NCBI GenBank assembly: GCA_944380395.1
Contig: CALWHM010000012.1
Span: forward strand, 1-50,578
Origin: an uncultured Clostridia bacterium
Lineage (GTDB): Bacteria > Bacillota > Clostridia > Christensenellales > UBA3700
DNA length: 50,578 nt
Direction: 5' to 3'
How positions within the stretch are numbered: position 1 is the first letter of the stretch; each line of letters opens with the position of its first letter. The translations under genes were made by a program, and so were the position numbers. A model generated the notes under the pieces. The model was not told the origin of the DNA. It searched no databases and saw only the letters and a program-made list of their open reading frames with translations. This document shows positions 26,385 to 34,761 of this stretch, one piece after another.

Positions 26385-26980
26385 TGAAATTTTTTCGCAA
26401 GAGCATCAATTTTTATCAGCTTTTGGTCTCTCAATGCGACTGTATGAGCGAGGGCGTTACCGCGCTCTACAACTACTGTATGACCAAGGAAGAAACCTTT
26501 GCCGATCAGGTGGTGAAGATTGAAGAGGACGGCGATATGCGCCGCCGCATTCTCATCGATGAACTTAACCGCACGTTTATCACGCCCATAGAGCGCAAGG
26601 ATATCTTCAACCTCTCCCGCCAATTGGACGAAATACTCGACTATGCAAAAGCCACCATAGATGAGCTTCGCCTCTTCCGCATTCTGCCCGATGAAGCTAT
26701 GACGGACATCGTGGGCATTCTCGTGGAGATATGCAAGCACATAAAGCGCGCCGTGGAAAATATGGAACACCATCCCGCCATAGCCAAGGACGAAGCCATA
26801 AAAGTAAAAGGTCTGGAAAATAAAGTCGGCAACCACTATTACCGCGCGCTTGCCGCCCTCTTCGACCAAGACGATATGCACCTCGTGTTCAAATACCGCG
26901 AAGTGTACCGCCATCTCAACACCACCTCCGACGTGGCGGATGTGGCGATGGATTCTTTGCTCGACGTCCTCATGCAATAA
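26384..26980 (+). CDS. DUF47 (PhoU-like) partner of the phosphate transporter
   Basis: 198 residues, all-helical, of the DUF47/PhoU-like family (MKFFRKSINFYQLL opening, repeated E/D-rich helices that bind metal clusters, ending YREVYRHLNTTSDVADVAMDSLLDVLMQ). DUF47 proteins are encoded next to PiT genes and are thought to modulate the transporter. The start at 26384 overlaps the pit stop; upstream in-frame codons lie inside pit. Island III begins a few bases after the stop. Confidence 0.92.
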   Translation: MKFFRKSINFYQLLVSQCDCMSEGVTALYNYCMTKEETFADQVVKIEEDGDMRRRILIDELNRTFITPIERKDIFNLSRQLDEILDYAKATIDELRLFRILPDEAMTDIVGILVEICKHIKRAVENMEHHPAIAKDEAIKVKGLENKVGNHYYRALAALFDQDDMHLVFKYREVYRHLNTTSDVADVAMDSLLDVLMQ

Positions 26981-27508
26981 AATATAACCGCCGATTGAAA
27001 ATGCCGCAGGATAAAACCAGCAATAAAACAAGCTAGCCGTTCCTGCGGCATTTTGCGGTTACGCTTCAAGGGAGAACCCACCCATTCGCAGGAGCGCGTG
27101 GCGCTCCACCCATTAACCGCCTTGCAATATCAAACAATAAAACAAAGGCTACTCTCCGCTATTGCTGTGACGATTCCTGCTTGAGGGTCGGTTCTCCCTT
27201 CTTTTCGCGCCGAGTAAGCGTTAAGTCTTATAATACTTAGGCGCGAAAATTCAACCTACTCCGCCTCATTCGTTCGGCTAGCATCACTCATTCGGAAAAC
27301 TTGCACGGCAAGTTTTATAGGTGCGCTCACCGAAAAGCGCGGTTTTCGGTGGCGGGTATTTTATTATGCCAAGCCATTGCAAGGAATTTTGCTTTGGCTT
27401 CCCGCCACGCTCCTTCAAAGAGTAATCAGCCCGCGGTGGCTCACCGCCGCTTGGCAAAAGTGCGATTTTGCCGCGCTTGATTTACAATATGAAAGCCGCC
27501 GTTCGCTG

Positions 27509-27560
27509 TATTAGGGCACTTCTACGCAGTGCTGTTGGTTGTAGCGTTTAACAAGGTGAA
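27509..27560 (+). repeat. 51-base dispersed repeat, copy 2
   Basis: Near-identical to 11786-11836. Here it lies within island III, whereas copy 1 lies just outside island I. Confidence 0.75.
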
Positions 27561-28109
27561 ATTTTAAAGGTATACTCCTACTGTTATGTAGCCGGCATTT
27601 GCAAAACCGATAGTTGTAAAATTTTAAATTTTTAAAAATTCCCGTTGAAATCAACTCGTTTTTAAAAGTGATGGTTATAAAATTTTAAATATTTAAAATT
27701 TCAACCAAAAACCTGCTGAACACTATTCGAAGAGTAAGACTATTCGGTTGAAAAATATGTGCGCTGCACATATTCTGCGCCCGTGCCGAGCAAGCGTTAA
27801 GTCTTAAAAGACTTAGCGCGAAAATTCAACCTTTCTATTAGGCGCCAAAAGAAAGCATCCGCAAAACCGGAAGCCAATAAAAGCAAGTGTCTACAAAACC
27901 TATAACGCATAATTCCGGTATTCTGGAATTTCGCACTATCGGCAGACAGAAAAAATTAGCGTAAAAGCAAGGATATTTGGCAAAATGCAGTCACTCACGT
28001 GCAAAATCGCGTTGTTGGAAATTCCATAATACCGGAATTTTACGCCGCTGAGCAGGGAAAGTGCCCGCAAAACCGGACAGACAAATGGGTGCAAACTAAA
28101 CGCAAACCA

Positions 28110-28168
28110 TACACCTGTTAGGTGTACGCCGCGCTACTTCATACACCTGCTATACACCTATCAGGTGT
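28110..28168. repeat. Pair of ACACCT dyads
   Basis: ACACCTGTTAGGTGT and ACACCTATCAGGTGT, each followed by ACGSCGCG-like sequence, plus two extra ACACCT half-sites between them. This looks like paired protein-binding sites or two copies of a small hairpin module within island III. Confidence 0.5.
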
Positions 28169-28518
28169 ACGGCGCATTAACTATTATGCAATAAAGCGCG
28201 GCAAAATCGCATTTTGCCAAGCGTAACCTATAAAATTCGCCGTGCGGATTTTTCCGCTAGGACGGAAAGGGGTGAAGTTTTGCGGCAAACGCTTAGGCTC
28301 AACATTTTACCACTTGCCGCAAAACGAGGGGAAAACCATAGCGGAGCGTGTTGGGTTTTCCCCTTAAAGCGACACCGCAAAATGCCGCAGGAACGGCTAG
28401 CTTGTCTTATTACAAGTTTATCCTGCGGCATTTTCAACCGGCGGTGAAGCGCAGCGCTCAACCGGCGGTGAAGCGAAGCGCTTATATAAAGCTTTTAGTG
28501 ATTTTTGAAAATTGGGTC

Positions 28519-28547
28519 TAGACAAGCGGAAAAAAGTATGATATAAT
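28519..28547 (+). promoter_or_regulatory. Promoter of ppx-maf-mreB
   Basis: TAGACA (28519-28524), 17-base spacer, TATAAT (28542-28547). Confidence 0.7.
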
Positions 28548-28587
28548 TTCATATGTAGGAAAACATTTGCTTTTAAGGATGATGATT

Positions 28588-30102
28588 ATGGAAAAAATTG
28601 CGATTATAGATCTTGGGTCGAACTCCGCACGGTTAGTGCTCGTGGATATTTTGGAGGGCGGCTATTTTTCCGTTGTGGATCAGCTCAAAGAAACCGTTCG
28701 TCTGGCGCAGGATATGGAGGACGACGGGTTTTTAAAGCAGGGCAGGATAAATCAGGCTATCAAGACGTTTAAGATGTTCCGCAAGCTCTGCGACGCCAAC
28801 AATGTGGACAGGATATACGCATTTGCCACGGCGGCGGTGAGGCGCGCGAAAAATCAGCGCGGCTTTTTGGACGAGATTTTGGCGACCACGGGTATAAAAG
28901 TGCGCGTGCTGGACGAAAACGAGGAAGCGCAGCTGATATATCAGGGCGTGATAAACTCTATGGACATACCGCGCGGACTTATTATGGACATTGGCGGCGG
29001 CGGAATACAGTTTATCTACTACAACAGGCGCAATCTGTTGGGGCACGCCACTCTGCCCATAGGCGCAGTCACGCTCACTGAGATGTTCGCGGGAGAAGAT
29101 CTTTCCCCCGAAGAGCGCAACGACAAGATATACGCATATGTGCGCGAACAGCTGGACGGCGTGGAATGGCTGAACGAAATAGCGCCCGATACCCGTCTTA
29201 TCGGCGTGGGCGGTTCCTTCCGCAATCTGGGCAAGATAAGCCGTATGCTGAAAAAATATCCGTTGGATATGGCTCACAATTACGTGATAACCGCCACGGA
29301 ACTTCAAGGCATATACGCGAACATAAAAAAGCTTTCTTTGGATAAGACGATGAAGATAAAGGGGCTGTCCTCACTCAGGGCGGACATATTCCCCGCGGCG
29401 CTTGCGGCGGTGAACGCCGTTACGGACAAGCTGGGGTTTGAGGACACCGTTATATCCGGCTGCGGATTGAGAGAGGGCGCGATGTTCAGATACGCCGTGC
29501 CTTCCACCAACGAAAAGCCGCTTTCAGACGTGCTTGGACACAGCATTTACAGCCTGCTCAACTTCTTCGGCGAGAACATCGGGCATGCGGAACAGGTGTA
29601 CAATCTGTCCGTGCAGCTGTTCAAACAGCTGAAAGTGCTGCACAAACTGCCGCGCGCGTATGTCAGGGTGCTCCGCACCGCCGCCATGCTCCACGACGCG
29701 GGCAACAGGGTGAAGTATTACGACCATCAAAAGCACAGCGCTTACATCATATTGAACAGCGGACTGTACGGCATTTCACAAAAAGATTTGGTGATGTCCG
29801 CATTCGTGGCGGAACTTCACCGCAAGGGCGAACTCAGCCTTACGGAATTTATGCGCTTCCGCGAACTGCTGACGGACGAGGACGTGGACGCCGTGTACAA
29901 GCTGGGCGTTATCGTGCGCATAGCAGAGAGCTTTGACAGGAGTATGTCCGGCGTGATAAAGACGATAACTTGCGACGTGCTCGGGGACAGCGTTATAATG
30001 AAGACGGAAGCGGAAGGCGATTGTTCGCTGGAAATAAAGGACGCAATGCAGGCGGGCGCCAATTTCCGCAAGGCGTACAAGAAGAACTTGCAGATATTGT
30101 AA
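28588..30102 (+). CDS. ppx: Ppx/GppA family exopolyphosphatase
   Basis: 504 residues. N-terminal ASKHA fold with IAIIDLGSNSARLVLVDI (phosphate 1 loop) and GLIMDIGGGGIQFIYY (phosphate 2), then IGVGGSFRNLGKI. The C-terminal half is an HD-like helical domain with AAMLHDAGNRVKYYDHQKHS. It hydrolyses polyphosphate and/or pppGpp. Near the PiT/DUF47 pair, it suggests a local phosphate theme, though island III separates them. AAGGATGATG lies about ten bases before the chosen ATG at 28588; the frame is open for seven more codons upstream. Confidence 0.9.
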   Translation: MEKIAIIDLGSNSARLVLVDILEGGYFSVVDQLKETVRLAQDMEDDGFLKQGRINQAIKTFKMFRKLCDANNVDRIYAFATAAVRRAKNQRGFLDEILATTGIKVRVLDENEEAQLIYQGVINSMDIPRGLIMDIGGGGIQFIYYNRRNLLGHATLPIGAVTLTEMFAGEDLSPEERNDKIYAYVREQLDGVEWLNEIAPDTRLIGVGGSFRNLGKISRMLKKYPLDMAHNYVITATELQGIYANIKKLSLDKTMKIKGLSSLRADIFPAALAAVNAVTDKLGFEDTVISGCGLREGAMFRYAVPSTNEKPLSDVLGHSIYSLLNFFGENIGHAEQVYNLSVQLFKQLKVLHKLPRAYVRVLRTAAMLHDAGNRVKYYDHQKHSAYIILNSGLYGISQKDLVMSAFVAELHRKGELSLTEFMRFRELLTDEDVDAVYKLGVIVRIAESFDRSMSGVIKTITCDVLGDSVIMKTEAEGDCSLEIKDAMQAGANFRKAYKKNLQIL

Positions 30103-30644
30103 TGGTGATATTGGCATCGGCGTCTCCGCGCAGACGCGAACTTTTATCCGAGCTGACGAAAGATTTTATCGTTCAGCCCTCTTGCGTGAACGAGAAAACG
30201 GACAAGCTGCGCCCTTTTGCGGTGTGCATGGATTTGGCGCGTCAAAAGGCGGAGAGCGTGGCGGAGCGGTTCCCCGACGATTTGGTTTTGGGGTGCGATA
30301 CCGTGGTGTTTTTCCGCGACAAGATATACGGAAAACCCAAGGATGCGGAACAGGCGTGCCGCTATCTGCGCCTGCTCGGCGGCAGGAACCACACCGTTTA
30401 TTCGGGGATATGCCTGATGAAGAACGGCAGGCAGGAGTTGGCTTACGCCGTTTCGCAGGTCAAGCTGCGCAAGATGAGTCAGGAGCAGATACAAGAATAT
30501 GTGCGCGGCGGTTCTCCGCTGGACAAAGCGGGAGCATACGGAGTGCAGGACGGCGTTGTGGAATCGTATACGGGCGAATTTGAAAATATCATGGGCTTGC
30601 CGCTGAAACTTTTGGCGGGTATGGAGCTTTGGAAGGAAAGATGA
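30102..30644 (+). CDS. maf: Maf family nucleotide pyrophosphatase
   Basis: 180 residues. Family motifs: ILASASPRRRELL at the N-terminus, LGCDTVVFFRDKIYGKPKD (catalytic Asp) and GAYGVQDGVVESYTGEFENIMGLPLKLL at the C-terminus (YxxD replaced by YTGEFEN as in many Firmicutes). It hydrolyses dTTP/UTP or modified nucleotides and is linked to septum inhibition in Bacillus. TAATG overlap with ppx; ATGA overlap with the next gene. It lies upstream of the shape-protein gene as in Bacillus. Confidence 0.93.
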   Translation: MVILASASPRRRELLSELTKDFIVQPSCVNEKTDKLRPFAVCMDLARQKAESVAERFPDDLVLGCDTVVFFRDKIYGKPKDAEQACRYLRLLGGRNHTVYSGICLMKNGRQELAYAVSQVKLRKMSQEQIQEYVRGGSPLDKAGAYGVQDGVVESYTGEFENIMGLPLKLLAGMELWKER

Positions 30645-31639
30645 AAACGATAGATCTGGTCATCAATATAGGCACGCGCAACACGGGCATATATCAGCAG
30701 GGCAGAGGGCTTATAATAAAGGAGCCTTCCGCCGTGGTCATCACCAACCGCGGAGGAAAGATGACGCTTGTGGAAAGCGGCAGGGCGGCGGTGCAAGCCA
30801 AAGTAAGCGCCAAAGAACAATTGCTGTATCCCATCAAGGAGGGCGCGATATTCCACGAGCGCGCCGCCGTTTTGATGTATAAGGAGTTTATCGGCAGGGT
30901 ACTGCCGTATTCGCCTTTTAAGCCCAAGGTGCGCTGCATAGCCAATATATCGTGCGGACTCACCGCCGTTGAAAGGCGCGATGTGGAAAATGTGCTTATC
31001 AGGGCGGGTGCGGGCGAAGTCATACTGCTGGAAAGCCCGCTTGCCGCGGCGGAATTTCTGGGACTTGACCACGCGGTGATAGTGGATATAGGCGCGGGCA
31101 AGACGGAAGTTGCCGTCACTTCTCCTTCCGGGATAATATCCGGCTGTTCGGTGAATATAGGCGGCGACGCATTTAATCAGGCTATTATGGATTACGTGAC
31201 TGACGTGTTCCGTCAAAAGATAAAGTTCTCCACCGCCGAAAAGATAAAAAAGAGCATTTTGTCTTTTTCTCCGGCGGATAACGCTTCCTGCGTGGTGGAA
31301 AGCCGCAGCATTCAGGCGGATTCGGCTTCCAGCCTCAAATTGGAATCGCGCGGCATAAGGCAGGCGGTGGCGCCGCTTGTGGACAAGATAGCGGAAACGG
31401 TGGTGGCGGTGTGCTCGCAAATGCCCGCGAACATCTATGAGGATGTGGCGGCTTCGGGTATGCATTTGTGCGGCGGTTCGGCGAATATCCCCGCCATAGA
31501 CAGGTATCTTGCGGATAAGTTGGAGTGGGAAGCTTACGTCATCAACGAACCGGACAACGCGTGCGTGATAGGCGCGGCGCATTTCTTTGACAATCCCGGC
31601 AAGCTGGGCAGATTGCTCAATCTGCAAAATCTGCGCTGA
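30641..31639 (+). CDS. Divergent MreB-like cytoskeletal protein
   Basis: 332 residues, the MreB length and ASKHA layout, but with altered motifs: INIGTRNTGIY where MreB has DLGTANT-x-x-Y (phosphate 1), ISCGLTAVERRDV for VPSGxTxVERRAV, DIGAGKTEVAVTS for DIGGGTTDIAVIS (phosphate 2), and LCGGSANI for LTGGGALL (adenosine). Several nucleotide-contact residues therefore differ, so ATPase activity may be changed. No mreC or mreD follows, unlike most Firmicutes. It sits between maf and ttcA with four-base and one-base overlaps. Confidence 0.82.
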   Translation: MKTIDLVINIGTRNTGIYQQGRGLIIKEPSAVVITNRGGKMTLVESGRAAVQAKVSAKEQLLYPIKEGAIFHERAAVLMYKEFIGRVLPYSPFKPKVRCIANISCGLTAVERRDVENVLIRAGAGEVILLESPLAAAEFLGLDHAVIVDIGAGKTEVAVTSPSGIISGCSVNIGGDAFNQAIMDYVTDVFRQKIKFSTAEKIKKSILSFSPADNASCVVESRSIQADSASSLKLESRGIRQAVAPLVDKIAETVVAVCSQMPANIYEDVAASGMHLCGGSANIPAIDRYLADKLEWEAYVINEPDNACVIGAAHFFDNPGKLGRLLNLQNLR

Positions 31640-32484
31640 TGGGCACAGCTTTTGAAGCCGAACGCAGTATAATCACCACATACCGCAAGCGGATATGGGG
31701 CAGGTTCGTGCGCGGTGTGAAGGAATTTTCCATGGCGAACGACGGCGATAAGATAGCCGTTTGTATCTCCGGAGGCAAGGACAGTATGCTGCTTGCCAAG
31801 TGTATGCAGGAGTTGCAGCGCCATTCCCTGACCAAATTCGATTTGGAATTTATCTGTATGGATCCCGGCTACGCGCCCGCCAACAGGGCGAAGATAGAAG
31901 AAAACGCGCAGCTTTTGGAAATACCCGTGAAAATTTTCACTTCCGACGTGTTCGCCGTATCCGAAAAACTGCGCGCGGACAAGCCGTGCTATCTGTGCGC
32001 GCGTATGCGCCGCGGCTTTTTGTATGAGCGCGCCGCGGAGCTGGGGTGCAACAAGATAGCACTGGGGCACCACTTTGACGACGTGATAGAAACGCTGCTT
32101 ATGGGTATTATCTACGCCGCGCAGATAGGCGGAATGCTGCCCAGACTCAAATCCACTTCCCATCCGGGAATGGAACTTATCCGTCCGCTGTATTACGTCC
32201 ACGAAAAGGACATCATCACTTGGAGCAACCGCCATAATTTGCAATTTTTGGACTGCGCGTGCCGTTTTTCCGCGCGCGTGAAGGACGACGATTCCCTGTC
32301 CAAGCGCAAGGAGATGAAAAAATTGATAGAAAGTCTGCGCGAAGGTTATCCCAACGTGGACATAAACATATTCCGCAGTATGTATAACGTGCACGCGGAC
32401 ACGCTTATCAGCCACGACTTTATGGGCGTGGAGCACTACTTTACCGAAAGATACGGGGAAAAGAAGGACGAAGATCCCGTTTGA
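31639..32484 (+). CDS. TtcA/TilS superfamily tRNA-thiolation ATPase
   Basis: 281 residues. PP-loop SGGKDS at 44-49, an internal CYLCARMRRG pair (CxxC) near residue 115, GHHFDDVIETLLMG near 145, and the late CRFS. The paired cysteines and absence of a TilS tail point to the TtcA group, which uses an iron-sulfur cluster to thiolate cytidine 32, rather than TilS. The exact modification cannot be assigned from sequence. TGATG overlap with the MreB-like gene. It is an unusual insert between mreB and minD. Confidence 0.83.
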   Translation: MGTAFEAERSIITTYRKRIWGRFVRGVKEFSMANDGDKIAVCISGGKDSMLLAKCMQELQRHSLTKFDLEFICMDPGYAPANRAKIEENAQLLEIPVKIFTSDVFAVSEKLRADKPCYLCARMRRGFLYERAAELGCNKIALGHHFDDVIETLLMGIIYAAQIGGMLPRLKSTSHPGMELIRPLYYVHEKDIITWSNRHNLQFLDCACRFSARVKDDDSLSKRKEMKKLIESLREGYPNVDINIFRSMYNVHADTLISHDFMGVEHYFTERYGEKKDEDPV

Positions 32485-32560
32485 TATTTTTCCGCATAAA
32501 TTACCGTAAAATCCCTTTATTTTTCAAAATACGCCGCGCGGCAGATGTTATTATTCGGGT

Positions 32561-33340
32561 ATGAGTAATACCGTAGTTATAACATCGGGCAAAGGCGGAG
32601 TGGGTAAAACCACCGTAACGGCCAACTTGGGATACGCTCTTGCGCGCAGGGGCGTGAATACGCTGCTTATTGACGGCGACGTGGGGCTGAACAATTTGGA
32701 CGTAGCCCTGGGAATGGAAAACCGCGGCGCATACGATATGGCGGACGTGATGGCGGGCAAATGCAGGGTGTCGCAGGCGATTTTGCAGGTACCCGGCTTT
32801 CCACTTTATATAATGCCGTCCGCGCACGCGGTGTACAGTGAGCAGATAAAGGCGGGCGACTTCCGCGCGCTGATAGCCAGATTGGGCGCAAGCTTCGATT
32901 ATATACTGATAGACTGCCCCGCGGGGATAGAGGGCGGATTTCACCGCGCCGTGAGCGCAAGCGAGTACGCCGTGGTCGTCACCACTCCGCACCTTTCCGC
33001 CGTGCGCGACGCGGACAAGGTGGTTGCGCTGCTCTCCGGGTACGACTTGAAAGGGGTCAGCCTGATAGTGAACAGAGTGCGCGGAGATCTGTTGGCGCGC
33101 GGAGAAACGCTGGATCCCAAGCAGATAAGCCGCCTGCTGCGCTATCCGCTGCTCGGCGTGATACCCGAAGACGACGCGGCGGCAAAGGCGGGAGTGCAGG
33201 CGGAGGAGAGCAGTTCGCGCACCGCCTTTGAAATGACGGCGGGCAATATGCTCACGGGCGAAGGCAGATTGTATGATCCCGCCCTGCGTTACCGCGGCTT
33301 TCTGGGCGCGATACGCAGCCGTTTGAAGAAGAACGCATGA
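32561..33340 (+). CDS. minD: Septum site-determining ATPase MinD
   Basis: 259 residues. Deviant Walker A GKGGVGKTT at residues 10-18, LIDGDVGLNNLDV (A'), DYILIDCPAGIEGGF (Walker B), and a C-terminal amphipathic membrane-targeting segment (YRGFLGAIRSRLKKNA). It organises septum placement at the membrane. A MinE-like gene follows with ATGA overlap; no minC is found in the window. A 76-base gap separates it from ttcA, so it may have its own promoter, though no consensus is evident. Confidence 0.93.
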   Translation: MSNTVVITSGKGGVGKTTVTANLGYALARRGVNTLLIDGDVGLNNLDVALGMENRGAYDMADVMAGKCRVSQAILQVPGFPLYIMPSAHAVYSEQIKAGDFRALIARLGASFDYILIDCPAGIEGGFHRAVSASEYAVVVTTPHLSAVRDADKVVALLSGYDLKGVSLIVNRVRGDLLARGETLDPKQISRLLRYPLLGVIPEDDAAAKAGVQAEESSSRTAFEMTAGNMLTGEGRLYDPALRYRGFLGAIRSRLKKNA

Positions 33341-33573
33341 CGGGTGAAGAGGAGCTGCGCCGCCTGCGCAGACTGCTTTTTTCGGACAAGACGCGCCTGC
33401 CGTGCGGCTTTGCGGAGGCTTTGAAGAGCGATTTGGAGCGCACTCTTTCGCAATATATGCGCCTTTCGGGCAGGACGGAACTTTTTATTGATATAGACGA
33501 CAGAGGAGCGTATATCGTGCACATCTCCGCGCTTGCGGACGCCGTTTATCCGTGCAAAAAATTGAACGGCTGA
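33337..33573 (+). CDS. minE: MinE-like cell division topological factor
   Basis: 78 residues. The central RTELFIDIDDRGAYIVHISAL resembles the MinE topological-specificity beta-strand, preceded by the helix RLPCGFAEALKSDLERTLSQYM that corresponds to the MinD-binding region (L-x-x-D-R-x-x-L...L-x-x-E-I-x-x-V-I-x-K-Y). It overlaps minD as ATGA. It should stimulate the MinD ATPase at the membrane. Sequence is divergent, and the call leans on position. Confidence 0.75.
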   Translation: MTGEEELRRLRRLLFSDKTRLPCGFAEALKSDLERTLSQYMRLSGRTELFIDIDDRGAYIVHISALADAVYPCKKLNG

Positions 33574-33628
33574 TATGCATATCGCCGCACTTTAAGCCAT
33601 ATACTTTACCAAAGACGGAGGTGCTGTT

Positions 33629-33802
33629 ATGAAATACGATGAATTTGCAAACGGTGCGGTGAGTTATCCCTGCGATAACGTAAAGGTGAAGTTCAAGAAA
33701 AAGCGCAAGGCGGGACTTTTGGACATCTTCATAGTGCAGGCGGCTATCTGCGTGGCGGTCAGCTGCGCCGTGCTCATAACCAGATTCGTGACCATGGCAT
33801 AG
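33629..33802 (+). CDS. 57-residue single-pass membrane protein in the SpoIVFA position
   Basis: A short gene with GGAGGTG seven bases before its ATG. It encodes a basic cytosolic half (KVKFKKKRKAG) and one membrane helix (LLDIFIVQAAICVAVSCAVLI). Its stop codon TAG shares its G with the GTG start of the protease gene. In Bacillus the same place, between minD and spoIVFB, holds spoIVFA, the regulator and anchor of the protease. This is far smaller and has no LytM domain, but could be a minimal substitute. That is inference from position. Confidence 0.7.
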   Translation: MKYDEFANGAVSYPCDNVKVKFKKKRKAGLLDIFIVQAAICVAVSCAVLITRFVTMA

Positions 33803-34650
33803 TGAAATTACGCATACATCCCGCGTTTATCGCGGCGGCGCTGCTTATGATATTCACGGGCAACGCCGTCGCTTTCTGCGCCTATACCGTGGCGGTCATC
33901 GCGCACGAAACGGCGCACGCGCGTATGGCGGCGCTGCGTGGATACCGCTTGGGCGAGATAACGCTTATGCCCTACGGCGGAGTGATAAACGGCGGGGAGA
34001 GATATTCGCGCCCGGACAATATCTTAATTGCGCTGGCGGGACCTGTTTTCAACGCGGTCGCGGCGCTGCTCATCGTGGCACTGTGGTGGCTGTATCCGTC
34101 CGCGTATGCCTATACGCTGGATTTTTGCATAGCCAACGCCGCGCTTTGCGTGATAAACCTGCTGCCGTTTTATCCGCTGGACGGTTCGCGCGTGGTCTAT
34201 GCCCTGGCAAAGAACAAACTGCGCGCGTTAAAGGTTCTGCGGGCGGCGGGAGTCGCGGGCGGCGGAGCTTTGATAGTGTACAACGTAATTTCCGTGTTTT
34301 ATACCTATAATCTCTCCGCGGGGATAATGGGCGCTTTTCTCATATACGGGGCTGTGTTCGGCACGGGTGAGGAAAGTTACGTGCACGTTACGCGGTTTTC
34401 TCCGCTCAATAAGGATTACAAGGAGGGCGTGGAGGTGCGCACGGTGATGGTGCGGGAGGACGCGCCGCTTTTGAAACTTCTGCCGATGGTGAGGCGGGAC
34501 GCGCTGACCACCTTTATAGTGGTGGACGAAAACGGAACAAAGCGGGCGGCTTTTGATGAGTCCGCCTTGGAAAAGCTGTGCGTAAGTGAGCCGCTCACCG
34601 CGCCCGTATTTAAGGCGCTTGGAATGAAAAAGCGTACAAAAAAGCCGTGA
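33802..34650 (+). CDS. Site-2 (M50) membrane metalloprotease, SpoIVFB-like
   Basis: 282 residues from a GTG start. Zinc site VIAHETAHARMAAL (HExxH) near residue 34 and the second motif NLLPFYPLDGSRVV (the conserved LDG aspartate) near 113, both within membrane helices, as in SpoIVFB. A C-terminal CBS-like region follows (VRTVMVREDAPL, TFIVVDENG), also found in SpoIVFB. SpoIVFB cleaves pro-sigma-K in the mother cell during sporulation. The germination genes at 46.5-50.3 kb support a sporulating host. Confidence 0.87.
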   Translation: MKLRIHPAFIAAALLMIFTGNAVAFCAYTVAVIAHETAHARMAALRGYRLGEITLMPYGGVINGGERYSRPDNILIALAGPVFNAVAALLIVALWWLYPSAYAYTLDFCIANAALCVINLLPFYPLDGSRVVYALAKNKLRALKVLRAAGVAGGGALIVYNVISVFYTYNLSAGIMGAFLIYGAVFGTGEESYVHVTRFSPLNKDYKEGVEVRTVMVREDAPLLKLLPMVRRDALTTFIVVDENGTKRAAFDESALEKLCVSEPLTAPVFKALGMKKRTKKP

Positions 34651-34723
34651 ATACGATTAAATCGCATTATTAGGGCGGCTGCCAATGCAACTTTACGCAT
34701 AATTTGCATATACCTGAAAACGC

Positions 34724-34752
34724 TTGAAGTTTTCCTTTTTTTATGATATAAT
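34724..34752 (+). promoter_or_regulatory. Promoter of rng, implying a leaderless mRNA
   Basis: TTGAAG (34724-34729), 17-base spacer, TATAAT (34747-34752). The ATG at 34762 lies nine bases past the -10 box, with no ribosome site. Confidence 0.75.
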
Positions 34753-34761
34753 CATAAGCAA

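Larger units (their letters stand above)
26985..28483. repeat. Repeat island III: third hairpin-series island
   Basis: 1.5 kb without a gene, directly after DUF47. Left HP1 AAAATGCCGCAGG (26998-27010) with CCTGCGGCATTTT (27042-27054), HP2 AAGGGAGAACC with GGTTCTCCCTT, HP3 TTTTCGCGCC with GGCGCGAAAA, HP4 with a different stem (ACCGAAAA / TTTTCGGT). The right side repeats the series in reverse, with HP1 arms at 28379-28391 and 28422-28434; the two HP1 loops are homologous. The centre has two AT-rich near-palindromes (about 27600-27710), two AATTCC dyads, two ACACCT dyads and a copy of the 51-base dispersed repeat. The right edge carries a duplicated terminal unit (28435-28483). Confidence 0.72.
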
